DNA of 64,000 nucleotides from Williamsia limnetica (GCF_003217475.1 NZ_QJSP01000019.1:1-64000); one strand, 5' to 3'. Positions 16,216-25,562 are shown, counted from the first letter of the stretch. Numbers and translations are program-made. Notes: generated from the letters alone by a model not told the origin.

Positions 16216-16779
16216 TCAGCGCGGCCGATAGTGGAGATACGCGGTGCCGTTGTCGAAGATTGTGTGCTCGACAAGATCCAGATCGAGGCGAACATCGTCT
16301 GGCAAGGCCCGGAGTCCGCCGCCCACCACCTTCGGAACCACAAAAAGGTGAAAGTCTTCGATGAGACCCGCACGAATCGCCGCAGCCGCGGTGGTCGGGC
16401 CGAAGATCTCGACCACACCGGCCGCGCCGTCGACGATGCGCCGCAACTCGTCCAAGCCCAACTCAGGCACAAGACGCGCGCGGTCTGATTGGAGCTCGCC
16501 GGGCGACATCGTCGATGACACCACCACCTTGTCGATACCCCGCCACCGTCGGGCGAACTCCCGCGCGGCCTCAGGACCGTCAGCGTCGTCAGGGTAGGTC
16601 TCCCAGTAGTCCATCCCCGCATATGTCTTTCGGCCCAGCACCTCGGTCGACACCGTCGCGATACGATCGAGATGGACGGCGAACACCGCATCGCTCGGGC
16701 CGGTCCACTGGAAGTCACCATCAGCGTCGGCGGCATAGCCGTCGAGAGACACTGTCGCGGCGTAACTCAGAGTTCCCAT
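16216..16779 (-). CDS. Dihydrofolate reductase family protein (RibD C-terminal-like)
   Basis: The 187-residue protein has the DHFR/RibD reductase fold: SYAATVSLDGYAADADGDFQW at the N-terminus, VLGRKTYAGMDYW (about 50), KVVVSSTM, EIFGPTTAAAAIRAGLIEDFHLFVVPKVVGGG at about 120-155. Such proteins (COG0262) are NADPH-dependent reductases of unknown physiological substrate and are common in actinobacteria. The ATG at 16777-16779 has a GGAGAT site upstream; 39 further codons upstream in frame are not needed. It lies between the two copies of the palindromic element. Confidence 0.78.
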   Translation of the reverse strand: MGTLSYAATVSLDGYAADADGDFQWTGPSDAVFAVHLDRIATVSTEVLGRKTYAGMDYWETYPDDADGPEAAREFARRWRGIDKVVVSSTMSPGELQSDRARLVPELGLDELRRIVDGAAGVVEIFGPTTAAAAIRAGLIEDFHLFVVPKVVGGGLRALPDDVRLDLDLVEHTIFDNGTAYLHYRPR

Positions 16780-16903
16780 ACTGTGCCGATCTCCTCGGGC
16801 GGGCTGCAGTGCAGCCGACCCTACCGGCTTTCTCTTACGCGCCGGTGTTGCAGTGCCGGTGCGGCCGAAAAGCCGGTAGAGATGGGGGTCCGACAAGGGA
16901 TGC

Positions 16904-17638
16904 CTAGTCGAAGACCCGTGGCAGTCCGGCCGACACCTTTAGAGGAAATTCCGGAACCCGCTTCTCGAGAAACGCCGCGACCCCTTCGCGAACATCGTCG
17001 GACGTTCCGCGTACGTAGATGGCCTCGGACTCCGCACGGTGGGCCACTTCCGGACTCTCAGCGCCGAGCATCCGCCACATCATTTGCCTGGTCAAAGCCA
17101 CCGAGACCGGTGATGTGCCGCAGACCAGGTCAGTTGCCACCGCAATCGCCCGGTCGAGAACCTGGTCAACCGGCACCACCTCCCGCACGAGACCTCGTTC
17201 GAGAGCCTCGGACGCCGACACTATCTTGCCGCCGACAGCCCATTCCAGCGCCGTGGAGATGCCGACAACCCGAGGGAGGAACCATGTCGAACATGCCTCC
17301 GGCACCAGACCCCTCCGGGTGAAGACGAAGCCGAACTTCGCAGTCTCCGAGGCGATTCTGATGTCAGCGGGCAGACTCATCGTGACACCTACGCCGGCAG
17401 CAGGGCCGTTGATCGCGGCCACCACGGGCTTCGTCGACCGGTAGAGACGCAGGGCAACTTCCCCACCGGAATCTGCGGGTGCGCCTCCGGTCTCCGGGTC
17501 GTCGTCGAGGACAAAGGTGTCGCCACCCGCCTCCAGGTCTGCTCCGGCGCAGAAGGCTCGCCCCCTGCCGGTCAGAACCACCACCCGAATCGAGTCGTCC
17601 GCATCGCACTCATCGTTGACCCAGCAGCGCAAACCCAC
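16904..17638 (-). pseudogene. Crotonase paralogue lacking its first ~44 residues
   Basis: The frame matches the crotonase at 9111-9950 from DECDADDS onward (AFCAGADLEAGGDTFVLDD, GPAAGVGVTMSLPADIRIA, FTRRGLVPEACSTWFLP) to the same C-terminus. The N-terminal strand-helix, including the RLNRPDRLNAF region that holds part of the CoA site, is missing. Homology ends abruptly where the palindromic element begins (about 17622-17629). The open frame reaches a GTG at 17638 only through element sequence (GLRCWVN), which is unrelated to crotonases. A stable functional enzyme is unlikely. It could be a deletion or insertion scar. Confidence 0.8.
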
Positions 17639-17699
17639 CAGTTCTGGTCAAAATCAAGGGTTCACGCCCCGTGGGTGTGACCAGAACTGGTGGGTTTGC
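17629..17699. repeat. Long palindromic element, copy 2 (perfect 22-bp arms)
   Basis: Left arm 17629-17650 (starts GCAAACCCACCAGTTCTGG) and right arm 17678-17699 (ends CTGGTGGGTTTGC) are perfectly complementary over 22 bp with a 27-bp spacer containing GGGTTCACGCCCCGTGGG. It is closely related to copy 1 at 16130-16202. It forms the breakpoint of the truncated crotonase gene. Confidence 0.88.
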
Positions 17700-17727
17700 T
17701 GGATTGGACTGGTGCGGTCGAGACCGG

Positions 17728-18069
17728 CTATCCCCGATTCAGTGCCACCGCGCTCTGCACCAACGCCACGAAAGCATCAGCGTCGAGCGCATCCGTCTCG
17801 TTGATGTCGATCGCACGCCGAACACCGGCACCGAGACATGCGTTGAACAGCTTCGCCGGGTCCGGAAGGGACGCGCCCTTGGCAAATGTCACCTTGATCT
17901 TGTCTTTGTACGTCTCGAGTGTGCAGACGAGACCGTCGAGTGAAAACGTCGGCACCCCATCGGGGTTGGAGGGCTTACGCCACTTCACTTCTTCGACGAC
18001 GTCGGGCTCAGCCCGCATGATCAGTGACCGCACTTCACCGACCCTGGATTCCCGCCAATCGTTACCCAT
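17728..18069 (-). CDS. DUF1801 family protein
   Basis: A 113-residue protein of the DUF1801/YdhG-like group. The pattern EVRSLIMRAEPDVVEEVKWRKPSN, then PTFSLDGLVCTLETYKDKIKVTF and LFNACLGAGVRRAIDINETD, is typical. The fold resembles the iron-chaperone frataxin-like group, but the function is unknown. The start ATG (18067-18069) gives the standard length; the frame upstream is spurious. It is read towards the palindromic element, away from ychF. Confidence 0.72.
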   Translation of the reverse strand: MGNDWRESRVGEVRSLIMRAEPDVVEEVKWRKPSNPDGVPTFSLDGLVCTLETYKDKIKVTFAKGASLPDPAKLFNACLGAGVRRAIDINETDALDADAFVALVQSAVALNRG

Positions 18070-18124
18070 GCGATCACGATAACGGATGTCAGGTTCGGTG
18101 AACCCGGTTGCTTCAAACCGTCTT

Positions 18125-19204
18125 TTACACGTTGAAGCGGAACTCCACGACATCTCCGTCAGCCATGACGTAGTCCTTGCCTTCCATCCGCACTTTGCCC
18201 GCAGCTTTCGCGGCGGCCATCGAACCGGCGGCGTCGAGGTCGGCGAAGGACACGATCTCGGCTTTGATGAAGCCTTTTTCGAAGTCGGTGTGGATGACGC
18301 CGGCGGCCTTGGGAGCGGTGTCGCCTTTGTGAATCGTCCAGGCGCGCGACTCTTTTGGTCCAGCGGTCAGGTAGGTCTGCAAACCCAGGGTGTGAAAACC
18401 GGCGCGGGCCAACGAGTGCAGACCGGGCTCGTCCTGACCGATCGAGTCGAGCAACTCCTGGGCGTCCTCAGCATCGAGTTCGAGGAGCTCACTCTCGACC
18501 TTCGCATCGAGGAACACCGCATCTGCCGGAGCCACCAGCTCTTTGAGCTTTGCGATCCGCTCGGGGTCGGTCAGCACGGATTCGTCGGCGTTGAACACAT
18601 AGAGGAATGGCTTGGTGGTCATCAAGTGCAGCTCGCGCAGTTTCGCGAAGTCCAGCTTGTCCTTCTGTGAGAACAGCGTCTTGCCCTCGTTGAGGATCTT
18701 CTGCGCTTCTTGAACAGCGGCGACGACCTCGACGAGGCCCTTGTCCTTGCGCGAATCCTTCTCGAGCCGCGGCAGCGCCTTTTCGATGGTCTGCATGTCA
18801 GCGAGAATCAACTCGGTCTCGATCACCTCGATGTCGGAGACCGGATCGACGCGACCGTCGACGTGCACCACGTCATCGTCGGCGAACACCCGCACGACCT
18901 GACAGATGGCCTCGGCCTCGCGGATGTTGGCGAGGAACTGGTTGCCCATCCCCTCCCCCTCGGAGGCACCCTTGACGATGCCGGCGATGTCGACGAACGA
19001 CACGGTTGCGGGCAGGATGCGCTCGCTGGAATGGATTTCAGCCAGTCTCGCCAGCCGGGAATCGGGCAGCTCCACCACACCGACGTTGGGCTCGATGGTG
19101 GCGAACGGGTAGTTCGCAGCCAGCACATCGTTGCGGGTCAGCGCATTGAACAGGGTGGATTTGCCGACGTTGGGCAATCCGACGATTCCGAGGGTAAGAC
19201 TCAC
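18125..19204 (-). CDS. ychF: Redox-regulated ATPase YchF (Obg-like)
   Basis: The 359-residue protein is the universally conserved YchF/Ola1 P-loop ATPase. The G1 motif is [11 protein letters not shown] (about 8-18). [21 protein letters not shown] is the G3 region, and NADE replaces the usual NKxD, which explains the ATP preference. The C-terminal TGS domain ends [17 protein letters not shown]. It binds ribosomes and affects stress responses and translation. The start is the GTG at 19202-19204 ([11 protein letters not shown] follows); the frame upstream is not coding. Confidence 0.95.
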   Translation of the reverse strand: MSLTLGIVGLPNVGKSTLFNALTRNDVLAANYPFATIEPNVGVVELPDSRLARLAEIHSSERILPATVSFVDIAGIVKGASEGEGMGNQFLANIREAEAICQVVRVFADDDVVHVDGRVDPVSDIEVIETELILADMQTIEKALPRLEKDSRKDKGLVEVVAAVQEAQKILNEGKTLFSQKDKLDFAKLRELHLMTTKPFLYVFNADESVLTDPERIAKLKELVAPADAVFLDAKVESELLELDAEDAQELLDSIGQDEPGLHSLARAGFHTLGLQTYLTAGPKESRAWTIHKGDTAPKAAGVIHTDFEKGFIKAEIVSFADLDAAGSMAAAKAAGKVRMEGKDYVMADGDVVEFRFNV

Positions 19205-19269
19205 GGGTGACCAGTCTAGTTCCCGGTGGAAGTCACTCTGCGCGCCGTCCGACTTCGACCGCACACAGG

Positions 19270-20496
19270 TCAGGCCTGCTCGGGTCTGGCCACGCCGTCG
19301 TCGGGAACCACCAGATCGTCGTCCTCATCGTCTGCCACCACCCGTTCTCCGGCCCTGATCGCGATCTGTTCGTTCAGGTACCGCAAGATCACCGCCACCA
19401 CGGCAGCCACGGGAACCGCCAAGAATGCTCCGATGATGCCGAACAGCGTGCCGCCGCCGGTCACCGCGAGCAGCACGATCGCGGCATGCAGGTTCATCGA
19501 CCGTGATTGCAGCCACGGCTGCAGCACATTGCCCTCGAGCTGCTGCACCGCGACGATGATGCCGAGCACGATCAGCGCCGTCCACGGACCGTTGCCCACG
19601 AGCGCAACCAGGACGGCGAGCGCGCCGGCGACAAAAGCTCCCACGATCGGGATGAAACCGCCGAAGAACGTGATGATGGCAAGTGCATAGGCCAAGGGCA
19701 CACCGAGAATCACGAGCCCGAGTCCGATCAGCACGGCATCGATGGCGCTCACCAGAGCCTGGGTGCGGATGAAGCCACCGAGAGTCGACCAGATTCTCGT
19801 GAGCACCTCTGCCAGGTGCTCGGCGGCCGGCGCTCCGCTGGTACGACGCAGCCACGGCACGAACTTCGGACCGTCTTTGAGGAAGAAGAACGTCAGGAAC
19901 AACACCGTGAAGAGGGTGATCAGCACAGACGTCGCGGCGGTTACGCCCGTGAACACGCCTGAGGCGATGGTGGTGCTGGAATCCTGGATCCGGCTGGTGA
20001 TCGCGTTGACCGCATTGTCCAGTTGATCGTCGCTGAAATTGAACGGTGGGCCGTGCAACCACTCCTGGATCTTCTCGACGCCGTCGGTGGCCTGCGCGGC
20101 CAGGTCTCCCGATTGGTCGACCACGGACGGCGCGATGGCACTGATGATCCCGCCCACCACCCCGATGGCCAGCAGCAGGACCACCACGGTCGCCGCAGCG
20201 GCATTCATGCCTTTACGCCGCAGCCACCCCACCGGCGGCCAGAGCACCGTGCACACGATGATGGCGAGCAGTATGGGCAGCAGCATGACCCAGGTCTTGC
20301 CGACGATCCACGCCAGTACCCAGGCCCCTCCGGCGATGAGGATCAGGCGCAGGCTGTGCTTGGCCAGCCACTGAGTTCCTTGGCCGATCACATTGCCGCG
20401 GTTCGGGGTCAGCGCGGCCGGAACACTGGACACCACGTCCTTTTCTTCGTCACCTGACGAGCCCTTGGCAGGTTCGTCCGCTGATGTCTTTGCCAT
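19270..20496 (-). CDS. AI-2E family transporter (YdiK/PerM-type permease)
   Basis: A 408-residue integral membrane protein. After an acidic cytoplasmic tail, two hydrophobic segments (about 50-90) and a third (about 97-120) precede an extended polar region, then TSVLITLFTVLFLTFFFLKDGP. The remaining helices include GGFIPIVGAFVAGALAVLVALV and end IAAFLAVPVAAVVAVILRYL-like. This is the layout of the AI-2E/PerM superfamily (Pfam PF01594). Members export varied solutes or act as Na+/H+ antiporters; the substrate is unknown. The C-terminus is strongly acidic (VADDEDDDLVVPDDG). Start ATG 20494-20496. Confidence 0.83.
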   Translation of the reverse strand: MAKTSADEPAKGSSGDEEKDVVSSVPAALTPNRGNVIGQGTQWLAKHSLRLILIAGGAWVLAWIVGKTWVMLLPILLAIIVCTVLWPPVGWLRRKGMNAAAATVVVLLLAIGVVGGIISAIAPSVVDQSGDLAAQATDGVEKIQEWLHGPPFNFSDDQLDNAVNAITSRIQDSSTTIASGVFTGVTAATSVLITLFTVLFLTFFFLKDGPKFVPWLRRTSGAPAAEHLAEVLTRIWSTLGGFIRTQALVSAIDAVLIGLGLVILGVPLAYALAIITFFGGFIPIVGAFVAGALAVLVALVGNGPWTALIVLGIIVAVQQLEGNVLQPWLQSRSMNLHAAIVLLAVTGGGTLFGIIGAFLAVPVAAVVAVILRYLNEQIAIRAGERVVADDEDDDLVVPDDGVARPEQA

Positions 20497-20613
20497 TGCT
20501 TGATGGTCACACACCCCGCAGGCTTCGTCTCCTTCGACGTCCTCTCCCGGCATGGATGTCGGTGGGCGGACATACAGTGGTCACCGCAGGTACATCCGGT
20601 TTCGGGAGGCCAT

Positions 20614-21717
20614 ATGGAGACCATCAGCCGCGCTCAAGTCCTCGCGATGCGCTGGCACGTTCAGCAAGTCGATCGGGAACCCGGAGCCACGGACTGCGAT
20701 CTACTCGACTACGGCGTCCAGGACACCGGACCAGACGGAGCCCCGTGGGCGCTCCAGATACGCGGCGTCGATCGATCCGACGATGCCCTGGCCGTCGCCT
20801 GGACCATCCGCGGCGCACCGCACTACTACCGGCGCGCCGACCTCGCGCAGGTTGCTGTCGCCGCGAGTCCTCTGTCCCCCGAGGATGCCGGCAAGCGCAT
20901 CTACGACGCGAGCAAGAAGTTCAAGGATGCGGGCACCGACCCTCTCGAGGCGATGGCGGAGCTCTCGGTCGAGATGCGCAAGATCGTCACGACCCCGACG
21001 GTCAAGGGCGAGATGTCGCGGAAACTGACGTCGGTCCTGCCCGATCATTTTCTGCGTTACTGCAAGCCCTGCGACGCCATCCACCCCTACGAGAACTCGT
21101 TTCGGCTGGCCGCGATCCAGGCAGGGCTCGAGTTGCAGCCGCACACCAGTCCTCCGATCCTCCAGCGGATCAAGGGCTTGCGTCCGAATCACTTTCGCCA
21201 CCTGGGTGCCGAGGCCGCCGAACGGTTCGATGTCATCCGCAACTACCTGCGCTTCTATGGCGCCGCGACCCCGAAACAAGTCTCGGAGTACCTCGACGCA
21301 CCCGTTCGGGACATCAAGGCGCACTGGCCTACAGATGTCGTGGACGTGTTGGTGGACGGCCAGACGAGATCGGCACTCGCCGGCACACTCCAGGTGCTGA
21401 CCGATCCTCCGGAACCTTCAGGTCTCCGCCTTGTCGGTCCCTACGATCCCCTGCTGCAGGCCCGCGATCGCGAGTTACTGATGCCGGACGCCGCACGTCG
21501 CAAAGCAACGTGGCCTGTGCTCGGACGTCCCGGGGTGATCTTCTCCGCGGCCGAACCCATCGGCACCTGGCGACCGGCGAAAGCAGGTAAGAAGCTCAAC
21601 ATCACCGTTGAGTTGTGGGCCAAAACCAACAGGGCAATCAATGCTGCCATCGAGGAGCAAGCCGCCCGATTGGCTCGGTTCCGAGGCCTCGACCTCGGAA
21701 CCGTGACACCGAGGTGA
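20614..21717 (+). CDS. Winged-helix DNA-binding domain protein (YcaQ/HTH_42-like)
   Basis: The 367-residue protein begins METISRAQVLAMRWHVQQVD and belongs to the winged helix DNA-binding family (Pfam PF06224). Features are HYYRRADLAQVAVA, RRYLR-like NYLRFYGAATPKQVSEYLDAP (helix-turn-helix) and the C-terminal LVGPYDPLLQARDRELLMPD and RPGVIFSAAEPIGTWRP. Members include the YcaQ/AlkX glycosylases that unhook DNA interstrand crosslinks, so a repair role is possible; the active-site residues cannot be confirmed by eye. GGGAGG precedes the ATG at 20614. Confidence 0.7.
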   Translation: METISRAQVLAMRWHVQQVDREPGATDCDLLDYGVQDTGPDGAPWALQIRGVDRSDDALAVAWTIRGAPHYYRRADLAQVAVAASPLSPEDAGKRIYDASKKFKDAGTDPLEAMAELSVEMRKIVTTPTVKGEMSRKLTSVLPDHFLRYCKPCDAIHPYENSFRLAAIQAGLELQPHTSPPILQRIKGLRPNHFRHLGAEAAERFDVIRNYLRFYGAATPKQVSEYLDAPVRDIKAHWPTDVVDVLVDGQTRSALAGTLQVLTDPPEPSGLRLVGPYDPLLQARDRELLMPDAARRKATWPVLGRPGVIFSAAEPIGTWRPAKAGKKLNITVELWAKTNRAINAAIEEQAARLARFRGLDLGTVTPR

Positions 21718-21720
21718 GTC

Positions 21721-21987
21721 TCAGCCGCGTCGACGCTGGAGCCAACGGAACATGCCGCTGACCGCGTCGAGGTCTTGCTGCACGGGGTCGGCCTGCGACA
21801 CCGGAGCCTCTTGTCGAATGGCTGAAGCGCTGCGTGCCGACGCCTCCGGCGCCGCCGCTGCGGGTTTTTCGGCCTCGAGCGCCGACTTCACAGACTGTTC
21901 GCCATACAGACCCATCATGATCTCGATGCCCCAGCCCGGAAACTGCGACAACGGCGCTTCTTTGCGTCCCCATCGTGTTACGTACAT
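21721..21987 (-). CDS. Small hypothetical protein
   Basis: An 88-residue protein (MYVTRWGRKEAPLSQFPGWGIEIMMGLYGEQ...). The N-terminal half is compact and aromatic, followed by an Ala/Glu-rich linker and a C-terminal QQDLDAVSGMFRWLQRRRG. The composition and codon use suit a real gene, and its stop lies 3 bp beyond the stop of the convergent winged-helix gene. I do not recognise the family. Confidence 0.55.
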   Translation of the reverse strand: MYVTRWGRKEAPLSQFPGWGIEIMMGLYGEQSVKSALEAEKPAAAAPEASARSASAIRQEAPVSQADPVQQDLDAVSGMFRWLQRRRG

Positions 21988-22182
21988 ATTTCACACTCTG
22001 GCACGCGTTACCAGTTTTGTCCTCCCTTTCCTGCGTAGAGACCATAAATCGAGGTCTGCGGTGCCCCTTACGCAAGACATCGAGGTGATCCAGGACACAC
22101 GGCCGGGTCGCCGTGGAGGGCGGTCGACCGTGACGTCCGATTCCCGCTAGTGAAGTCTCGAGAACACTGCCAGAGTGATGGC

Positions 22183-23709
22183 ATGAGTTCAGGTCCCGCA
22201 GCGAGCGCGCGTCAGCTCGACTTCGACAGCTGCTACCGAGCCGTTCAGTCGCGGGACGCGCGGTTCGACGGCCAGTTCTTCGTTGCGGTCCGCACCACAG
22301 GTATCTACTGCCGCCCCTCATGCCCGGCCATCACCCCCAAACCACACAACGTGTCGTTCGTGCTCACCGCCGCCGTCGCTCAGCAAGAGGGCTACCGCGC
22401 CTGTCGCCGCTGCCTGCCCGATGCGGTGCCGGGCTCACCGCGGTGGAACGTCAATTCCGATCTGGCATCCCGGGCGATGCGACTGATCGAGGACGGACTG
22501 GTCGACCGCACCGGTGTCAATGGTCTGGCCGGGCAACTCGGCTATTCACCCCGCCAGCTCAACCGTGTACTCGGCGATCAAATCGGAGTAGGACCGTTGG
22601 CCTTGGCGCGTGCCTACCGCGCAACCACGGCGCGCATGCTCATCCAGTGCACGGACATGTCGATGTCAGACATCGCCTTCGCCGCCGGCTTCGCCAGCAT
22701 CCGGCAGTTCAATGACACGGTGCGCGAGGTGTTCGCCCAGACGCCGACCGAACTGCGAACCAAGGGCACGCCGCGCGGTGCCGGGCAGACCGGAGCCACG
22801 GTCACCCTGAAACTCGCCGTTCGGCAACCTTTTTCGCCGCCCTGGCTGCACTGGTTCCTTGCCGCTCACGCCGTGACAGGAATCGAGAGCTGGGACGGTC
22901 ACACGTACCGTCGCTCACTCGACCTGCCGCACGGCCCAGCGATCGTGGGCCTGCAGATCGACACCGATCACGTCCGCGCAGAACTGGACCTGCAGGACAT
23001 GCGCGACCTCGGCGTCGCGGTGAATCGAGTTCGCAAGCTACTCGATCTCGATGCCGACGTCGCCGCTGCGAACGACGTCTTGCAGCGCGATCCGGCCCTG
23101 TCCACCCTGGTCGAGGCAATGCCCGGGATCCGCGCGCCGGGCAGTGTCGACCCGACCGAACTACTCCTGCGAACGATGATCGGTCAGCAGATCTCGCTGC
23201 CCGCCGCCCGCACCCATGCGGCCAAACTCGTTGCGGCACTGGGTGCTCCGTTGCCCAACCCCGACGGCGACATCACCCACCTGTTCCCGACCGCCGCGGC
23301 GATCGCCGAACGCGGGCACGAGGTACTTACCGGGCCTACGGCCCGGACGACTGCGATCGTGGACGTGAGCCGGGCCATCGCCGAGGAGCGCTTGCCCATG
23401 CACGCCGGTCTGCCCCCGGATGAACTGCGGGCGCGGCTGATCGCCCAGCGCGGTATCGGGGCCTGGACCGCCGATTACGTCGTCATGCGACTCCTGGGCG
23501 ACCCGGACATCCTGTTGAACACCGACCTGGTCCTGCGGAAGTCCGCTGCCGACCTCGAGATCGACCTCAGCGATACCAGTCGCTGGTCGCCGTGGCGGTC
23601 ATACGCCTCGATGCACCTGTGGCGCAGCGCAGTTGCTCGCGTCGTACCCGCACTCGCCGCTGCACCGGCAGTCCCGATCACCCTCCGAACCCGAAAGAAG
23701 GTCTCATGA
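22183..23709 (+). CDS. AdaA-AlkA fusion: methylphosphotriester sensor plus 3-methyladenine DNA glycosylase
   Basis: A 508-residue protein with three parts. The N-terminal Ada domain (about 10-75) has the four zinc cysteines GIYCRPSCP and YRACRRCLPD, one of which accepts methyl groups from DNA phosphotriesters. An AraC-type double helix-turn-helix follows (about 85-190, DIAFAAGFASIRQFND). The AlkA part is last (about 200-505), with helix-hairpin-helix RGIGAWTADYVVMRLLGDP and the Asp of LLNTDLVLRKSA as catalytic residue. It should be an alkylation-inducible activator that also excises alkylated bases. It overlaps ogt by ATGA, so they are co-translated. Confidence 0.9.
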   Translation: MSSGPAASARQLDFDSCYRAVQSRDARFDGQFFVAVRTTGIYCRPSCPAITPKPHNVSFVLTAAVAQQEGYRACRRCLPDAVPGSPRWNVNSDLASRAMRLIEDGLVDRTGVNGLAGQLGYSPRQLNRVLGDQIGVGPLALARAYRATTARMLIQCTDMSMSDIAFAAGFASIRQFNDTVREVFAQTPTELRTKGTPRGAGQTGATVTLKLAVRQPFSPPWLHWFLAAHAVTGIESWDGHTYRRSLDLPHGPAIVGLQIDTDHVRAELDLQDMRDLGVAVNRVRKLLDLDADVAAANDVLQRDPALSTLVEAMPGIRAPGSVDPTELLLRTMIGQQISLPAARTHAAKLVAALGAPLPNPDGDITHLFPTAAAIAERGHEVLTGPTARTTAIVDVSRAIAEERLPMHAGLPPDELRARLIAQRGIGAWTADYVVMRLLGDPDILLNTDLVLRKSAADLEIDLSDTSRWSPWRSYASMHLWRSAVARVVPALAAAPAVPITLRTRKKVS

Positions 23710-24230
23710 GCACCGCAGCCTGGGCTACGATCACCACTCCCACCGGACCGTTCACCATGGTTGTCGACAGCGATGGACAGGTGTTGGCCTCCGGATGGTC
23801 CGGCGACGCCGACTACCTCAATGCGCTGGTACACAAATCGATCCGACCAGACGTTCTGGTCAACAAACCCGATCTCGGAACGGTCACCGCCGCTGCAGAG
23901 GCCTACCACCGCGGCGACATCACCGCGATCGACGAGGTCGGGGTGAAGCAGCGGTCAGGCGAGTTTCTCGAGCACGCCTGGGACGTACTGCGCCAGGTGC
24001 CGGCCGGCGCCCCGGTGAGTTACACCGAGTACGCCCGACTCAGTGGCCGGCCCCTGGCGATCCGGGGTGCGGCCGGCGCCTGCGCACGTAACGCAGCAGC
24101 CCTGTTCGTTCCCTGCCATCGCGTGCTGCGTTCTGACCGGACGCTCGGAGGGTTTCGGTACGGGTTGAACGTCAAGTCCTGGTTGCTCACGCATGAGAAC
24201 TCGGAGGAAACGCTCTTCACCTCCGCCTGA
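23706..24230 (+). CDS. ogt: Methylated-DNA--protein-cysteine methyltransferase
   Basis: A 174-residue O6-alkylguanine-DNA alkyltransferase. The acceptor cysteine lies in PCHRVLRSD (about 138-146), preceded by the winged-helix region PAGAPVSYTEYARLSGRP and the arginine-finger segment GAAGACARNAA. It transfers alkyl groups from O6-guanine irreversibly to itself. The ATG at 23706 overlaps the stop codon of the AdaA-AlkA gene, so the two make one alkylation-repair operon. Confidence 0.92.
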   Translation: MSTAAWATITTPTGPFTMVVDSDGQVLASGWSGDADYLNALVHKSIRPDVLVNKPDLGTVTAAAEAYHRGDITAIDEVGVKQRSGEFLEHAWDVLRQVPAGAPVSYTEYARLSGRPLAIRGAAGACARNAAALFVPCHRVLRSDRTLGGFRYGLNVKSWLLTHENSEETLFTSA

Positions 24231-24260
24231 GTGTCAGACCACTCATGCACCATCACTCCC

Positions 24261-25412
24261 ATGAGTATCACTGCGGTCGTACTGCTGGTTGTCGGTCTGG
24301 CACTCGGATTCGCGCTGGGCTGGTTGGTCCAGGCCAGCCGTACCGGTACCGAGCTCGCTGTGGCCCGGGCCGAGGCCGAGGCGGCCCACGCCAACCACGA
24401 CCTGCTAATCCGGTCACTGTCGGCTGCCAGTGAGGATGCCGCGCGCCGGCAGTCGGGCGCCATCGGCCAGCAGGTCTCGCACATCGTCACCCCACTACGC
24501 GAGACGCTCGACACGCTCGCCGGCGAGCTGCGACGCACGGAACGCAATCGGATAGCGGCCTACGCGGGCCTGACCGAACAGGTGTCCGGGATGCGAGAGA
24601 CGTCGGCCCATCTGGGCTCGCAGGCCGAGCAGCTCGCCGGCGCCCTGCGGTCGCCGCAGGCCAGGGGCAGGTGGGGTGAACTGCACCTCGAGCGTGTCAT
24701 CGAAGCGGCGGGCCTGCAGCGACACTGCGATTTCACCAGTCAGGTCAGCGGGACCACCAACGACTCGTCGAAGGTTCGCCCCGACCTCGTCGTACATCTG
24801 GCGGGCGGCCGCGATGTGGTGATCGACGCGAAGGTGCCCTTGTCGGCGTACCTCGAAGCGTCCGACAGCACTGACCCGGCGGTCCGCGCCCACGCCTACC
24901 GAGCTCACGCGCGGGCACTGCGCGGACATGTCTTGCAGTTGTCGTCCAAGGCTTACTGGGAGGCGCTGCGGCAGTCACCGGAGTTCGTCGTCCTGTTCGT
25001 CCCCGGCGAGGCAATCCTGGAGATGGCGTGCCGAGCGGATCCTGATCTCATCGAATACGGGTTCACCCACAACGTGGTGATCGCGACGCCGACCAACCTG
25101 GTCGCGCTGCTTCGCACGATCGCACTCGGCTGGCGGCACGAAGCCCTCACCAGGGACGCCCAGCAGATCCACCAGCTCGGAAAAGAGCTCTATCAGCGGA
25201 TCGGTCTGGTCACCCGGCACCTCGACAAGCTCGGCGGATCGCTGGGTAAAGCCGTCGAGTCGTACAACTCGGCAATCGGCACCATCGACTCGCGGGTCAC
25301 GGTCACAGCCCGCAAGCTCTCCGAGCTCGACGCATTCTCCGACCTGGACGATCTGGACCCACCCGTCGCCATAGACGTCGCTCCCCGGCGTGCGGAATCA
25401 CGCGTCAACTGA
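24261..25412 (+). CDS. rmuC: DNA recombination protein RmuC
   Basis: The 383-residue protein starts with one transmembrane helix (SITAVVLLVVGLALGFALGWLV), then a long coiled coil (about 28-130, with repeated Ala/Glu/Arg heptads). The RmuC nuclease-like domain follows: RGRWGELHLERVIEAAGLQ, VVIDAKVPLSAYLEA, FVVLFVPGEAILEMA and VIATPTNLVALLRTIA. The VIDAKVPL segment resembles the D-(D/E)xK core of restriction-type nucleases. RmuC limits inversion at repeats in E. coli. Start ATG 24261 is preferred because it begins the membrane helix. Confidence 0.9.
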   Translation: MSITAVVLLVVGLALGFALGWLVQASRTGTELAVARAEAEAAHANHDLLIRSLSAASEDAARRQSGAIGQQVSHIVTPLRETLDTLAGELRRTERNRIAAYAGLTEQVSGMRETSAHLGSQAEQLAGALRSPQARGRWGELHLERVIEAAGLQRHCDFTSQVSGTTNDSSKVRPDLVVHLAGGRDVVIDAKVPLSAYLEASDSTDPAVRAHAYRAHARALRGHVLQLSSKAYWEALRQSPEFVVLFVPGEAILEMACRADPDLIEYGFTHNVVIATPTNLVALLRTIALGWRHEALTRDAQQIHQLGKELYQRIGLVTRHLDKLGGSLGKAVESYNSAIGTIDSRVTVTARKLSELDAFSDLDDLDPPVAIDVAPRRAESRVN

Positions 25413-25562
25413 GAGATCGGGTGCGGATCCAGTCGCCTTCAGGCCTCCAGGCCAAGCAACTTGGAAGCTCGGCGACCCGGGTTCCATGCAGACTTCAAGC
25501 CCATTCCAAGCGGTTCACGACAACCTGAGTCCAGTCACCCTTTCACCCCTGGAGTCAGTCAC

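Noticed and set aside
16904-17638. Truncated crotonase as a functional shorter enzyme with GTG 17638 as start
   Set aside because: The extra N-terminal residues come from the palindromic element, and the first strand and CoA-binding part of the fold are missing.
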